Part shown: one piece after another, positions 6,274 through 7,249 of the stretch | Position numbering within the stretch: position 1 is the stretch's first letter | How the letters are laid out: every line of letters begins with the position of its first letter | From: Chloracidobacterium sp. | Lineage (GTDB): Bacteria > Acidobacteriota > Blastocatellia > Pyrinomonadales > Pyrinomonadaceae | Length of the DNA: 7,249 nt | Reading direction: 5' to 3' | Assembly: GCA_016712045.1 (NCBI GenBank) | Contig: JADJRV010000037.1 | Location: forward strand, 1 to 7,249 | Notes under the pieces: generated by a model | What the model was told of the DNA's origin: nothing | Database searches by the model: none | What the model saw: only the letters and a program-made list of their open reading frames with translations | Made by a program: the position numbers and the translations under genes

Positions 6274-6289
6274 TTAGGCGGACGCCTAA
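6274..6289 (-). repeat. Small stem-loop spanning the ino1 stop codon
   Basis: TTAGGC and GCCTAA flank a 4-nt centre (GGAC on plus, GTCC on minus), giving a 6-bp stem that includes the TAG stop at 6288-6286. No U-run follows. It may aid mRNA 3'-end stability together with the nearby palindrome, or be chance. Confidence 0.3.
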
Positions 6290-7249
6290 TCGTAATATTC
6301 GAGTCCCAGATGTGTGATCAATTCCTCGCCATGCATGTGGCGGAGCGTGTTTTTGAGCTTCATCAACTGGATGAAAAAAGTCGTGCTCGGGGTACAGGCC
6401 CGGCGCGGTCTGCGGTGCCTTAAAGTAGAACGACAGCCATTCCTGGATGCCTTTCATATTGGCACGCTGTGCGAGGTCCATGAACAGCGCAAGGTCGAGA
6501 GCCAGCGGTGCGGCGAGGATCGAATCGCGGCAGAGGAAATCGATCTTGATCTGCATCTTGTAGCCGAGCCAGCCAAAGATGTCGATGTTGTCCCAGCCCT
6601 CTTTGTTATCGCCACGGGGCGGATAATAGTTGATGCGGACGACGTGCGAAAAATTGCCGTAGAGGTCGGGATAGGTTTCCGGCTGGAAAATATGTTCGAG
6701 AACCGAAAGCTTTGAGACCTCTTTTGATTTGAAATTCTCAGGGTCGTCGAGCACTTCGCCGTCGCGGTTGCCGAGGATGTTTGTCGAATACCAGCCGTCG
6801 AGGCCGAGCATTCTCGATTTCAGGCCCGGTGCGAGGATGGTTTTCATCAGCGTCTGGCCGGTCTTAAAATCTTTGCCGCAGATCGGCATCTTGGTCTCGT
6901 CGGCAAGCTCGACAAGCGCCGGGATATCGACCGTCAGATTTGGGGCACCGTTAGCAAACGGCACACCCGATTTGAGCGCGGCGTATGCGTAGATCATCGA
7001 CGGGGCGATCATCGGGTCGTTGTCGTACATCGCTTTTTCAAGCGAAGCGACCGACTGGTGTATCTCGCCTTCTTCAATGTAGATCTCGGTCGATGCGCAC
7101 CAGACCATGACGAGCCGCGAGCAATTATTTTCGGATTTGAACTTAGCGATGTCGGCGATCAACTGCTCCGCCAGATCCATCTTGTTCTTGCCGGTTTTGA
7201 CGTTTTCGCCGGTGATGCGTTTGACGTAATTTTGCTCGAAAACGGCGGC
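6286..7249 (-). CDS. ino1: Inositol-3-phosphate synthase (5' partial, C-terminal frameshift)
   Basis: Myo-inositol-phosphate synthase converts glucose 6-phosphate to inositol 3-phosphate with bound NAD, the first step of inositol and inositol-lipid synthesis. The window holds the C-terminal 320 residues; the NAD-binding N-terminus lies beyond 7249. The frame stays open to the window edge (AAVFEQNYVKRITGENVKTGKNKMDL), so the Met at 7180 is internal. Family segments seen are GAPNLTVDIPALVELA, GKDFKTGQTLMK, STNILGNRDGEVLDDPE, YYPPRGDNKEGWDNIDIFGW and CRDSILAAPLALDLALFMD. After LYPEHDFF an extra A in the plus-strand run 6374-6379 shifts the frame and yields a nonsense tail running to 6143. Removing it gives IQLMKLKNTLRHMHGEE and LITHLGLEYYD with a TAG at 6288-6286, the expected family end. 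The identity is secure. The frameshift is probably a homopolymer error. Confidence 0.93.

Larger units (their letters stand above)
5996..6285. other. Intergenic spacer between ino1 and the AAA+ ATPase gene
   Basis: About 290 bp lie between the repaired end of ino1 and the ATPase start. The spacer holds an AT-rich palindrome (6229-6250), a small stem-loop over the ino1 stop (6274-6289), and an imperfect repeat, CTTGCCGG with CCGGCGACAAG, at about 6053-6077. A start-less minus-strand open stretch (6031-6192) also lies here. The open frame reading from ino1 down to 6143 is only a frameshift tail. I could not identify a convincing -35/-10 pair for the ATPase gene, though its promoter is expected here. 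Confidence 0.6.

Noticed and set aside
6143..6285. C-terminal extension of inositol-3-phosphate synthase
   Set aside because: It arises only from the extra A at 6374-6379; the family ends with GLEYYD at 6286.
6314..6715. Plus-strand open frame of 133 codons
   Set aside because: It is the reverse shadow of ino1 and has no ribosome binding site or family motif.

Overview
The window carries ordinary chromosomal housekeeping and metabolic genes of a moderately GC-rich bacterium. The protein styles recall Acidobacteriota, perhaps Blastocatellia: a PqqB-like metallo-hydrolase, a bacterial Ino1, a stand-alone Clp-type D2 ATPase and an ArsR regulator ending in ELEIHLL. This is recollection of family style, not a search result, so the placement is tentative. 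I see no tRNA, rRNA, CRISPR array, transposon or phage gene.

Layout. A plus-strand trio fills 1-1569: the 3' part of an MBL-fold hydrolase, tlyA (rRNA 2'-O-methyltransferase) and a 61-residue Cys-rich DUF5522-like protein. The three overlap by 4 and 11 nt, so they probably form one transcript. An ArsR-family repressor gene (1561-1977, minus) converges on the trio with a 9-nt overlap. It diverges from a PLP-dependent trans-sulfuration enzyme (2098-3276, plus). The 120-bp divergent spacer holds a strong bulged inverted repeat whose arms overlap the candidate -35 boxes of both promoters, which suggests a shared operator. A glycerol kinase gene follows 24 nt later (3301-4736) and ends at a clear hairpin terminator. 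The minus strand then carries a single-module Clp/Hsp100-type AAA+ ATPase (4784-5995), a roughly 290-bp spacer, and the 3' part of inositol-3-phosphate synthase (6286 to beyond 7249).

The most striking feature is the number of reading-frame breaks. The MBL gene has one extra base, tlyA has one extra base and one missing base that cancel out, ino1 has one extra base in an A-run, and glpK appears to have lost about 46 bp covering its glycerol-binding Arg-Glu motif. In each single-base case, adding or removing one base restores a fully family-like protein. This points to sequencing or consensus error, or to very recent mutation. The apparent ends of these open frames (350, 1103, 3615, 6143) should not be taken as gene ends. 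The glpK deletion is too large for a homopolymer error and is either real or an assembly fault.

I found no undescribed multi-gene system. The best leads are the arsR/trans-sulfuration divergent operator, the D2-only Clp ATPase with an IGF tripeptide at the ClpP-docking position, and the tlyA-DUF5522 overlap.
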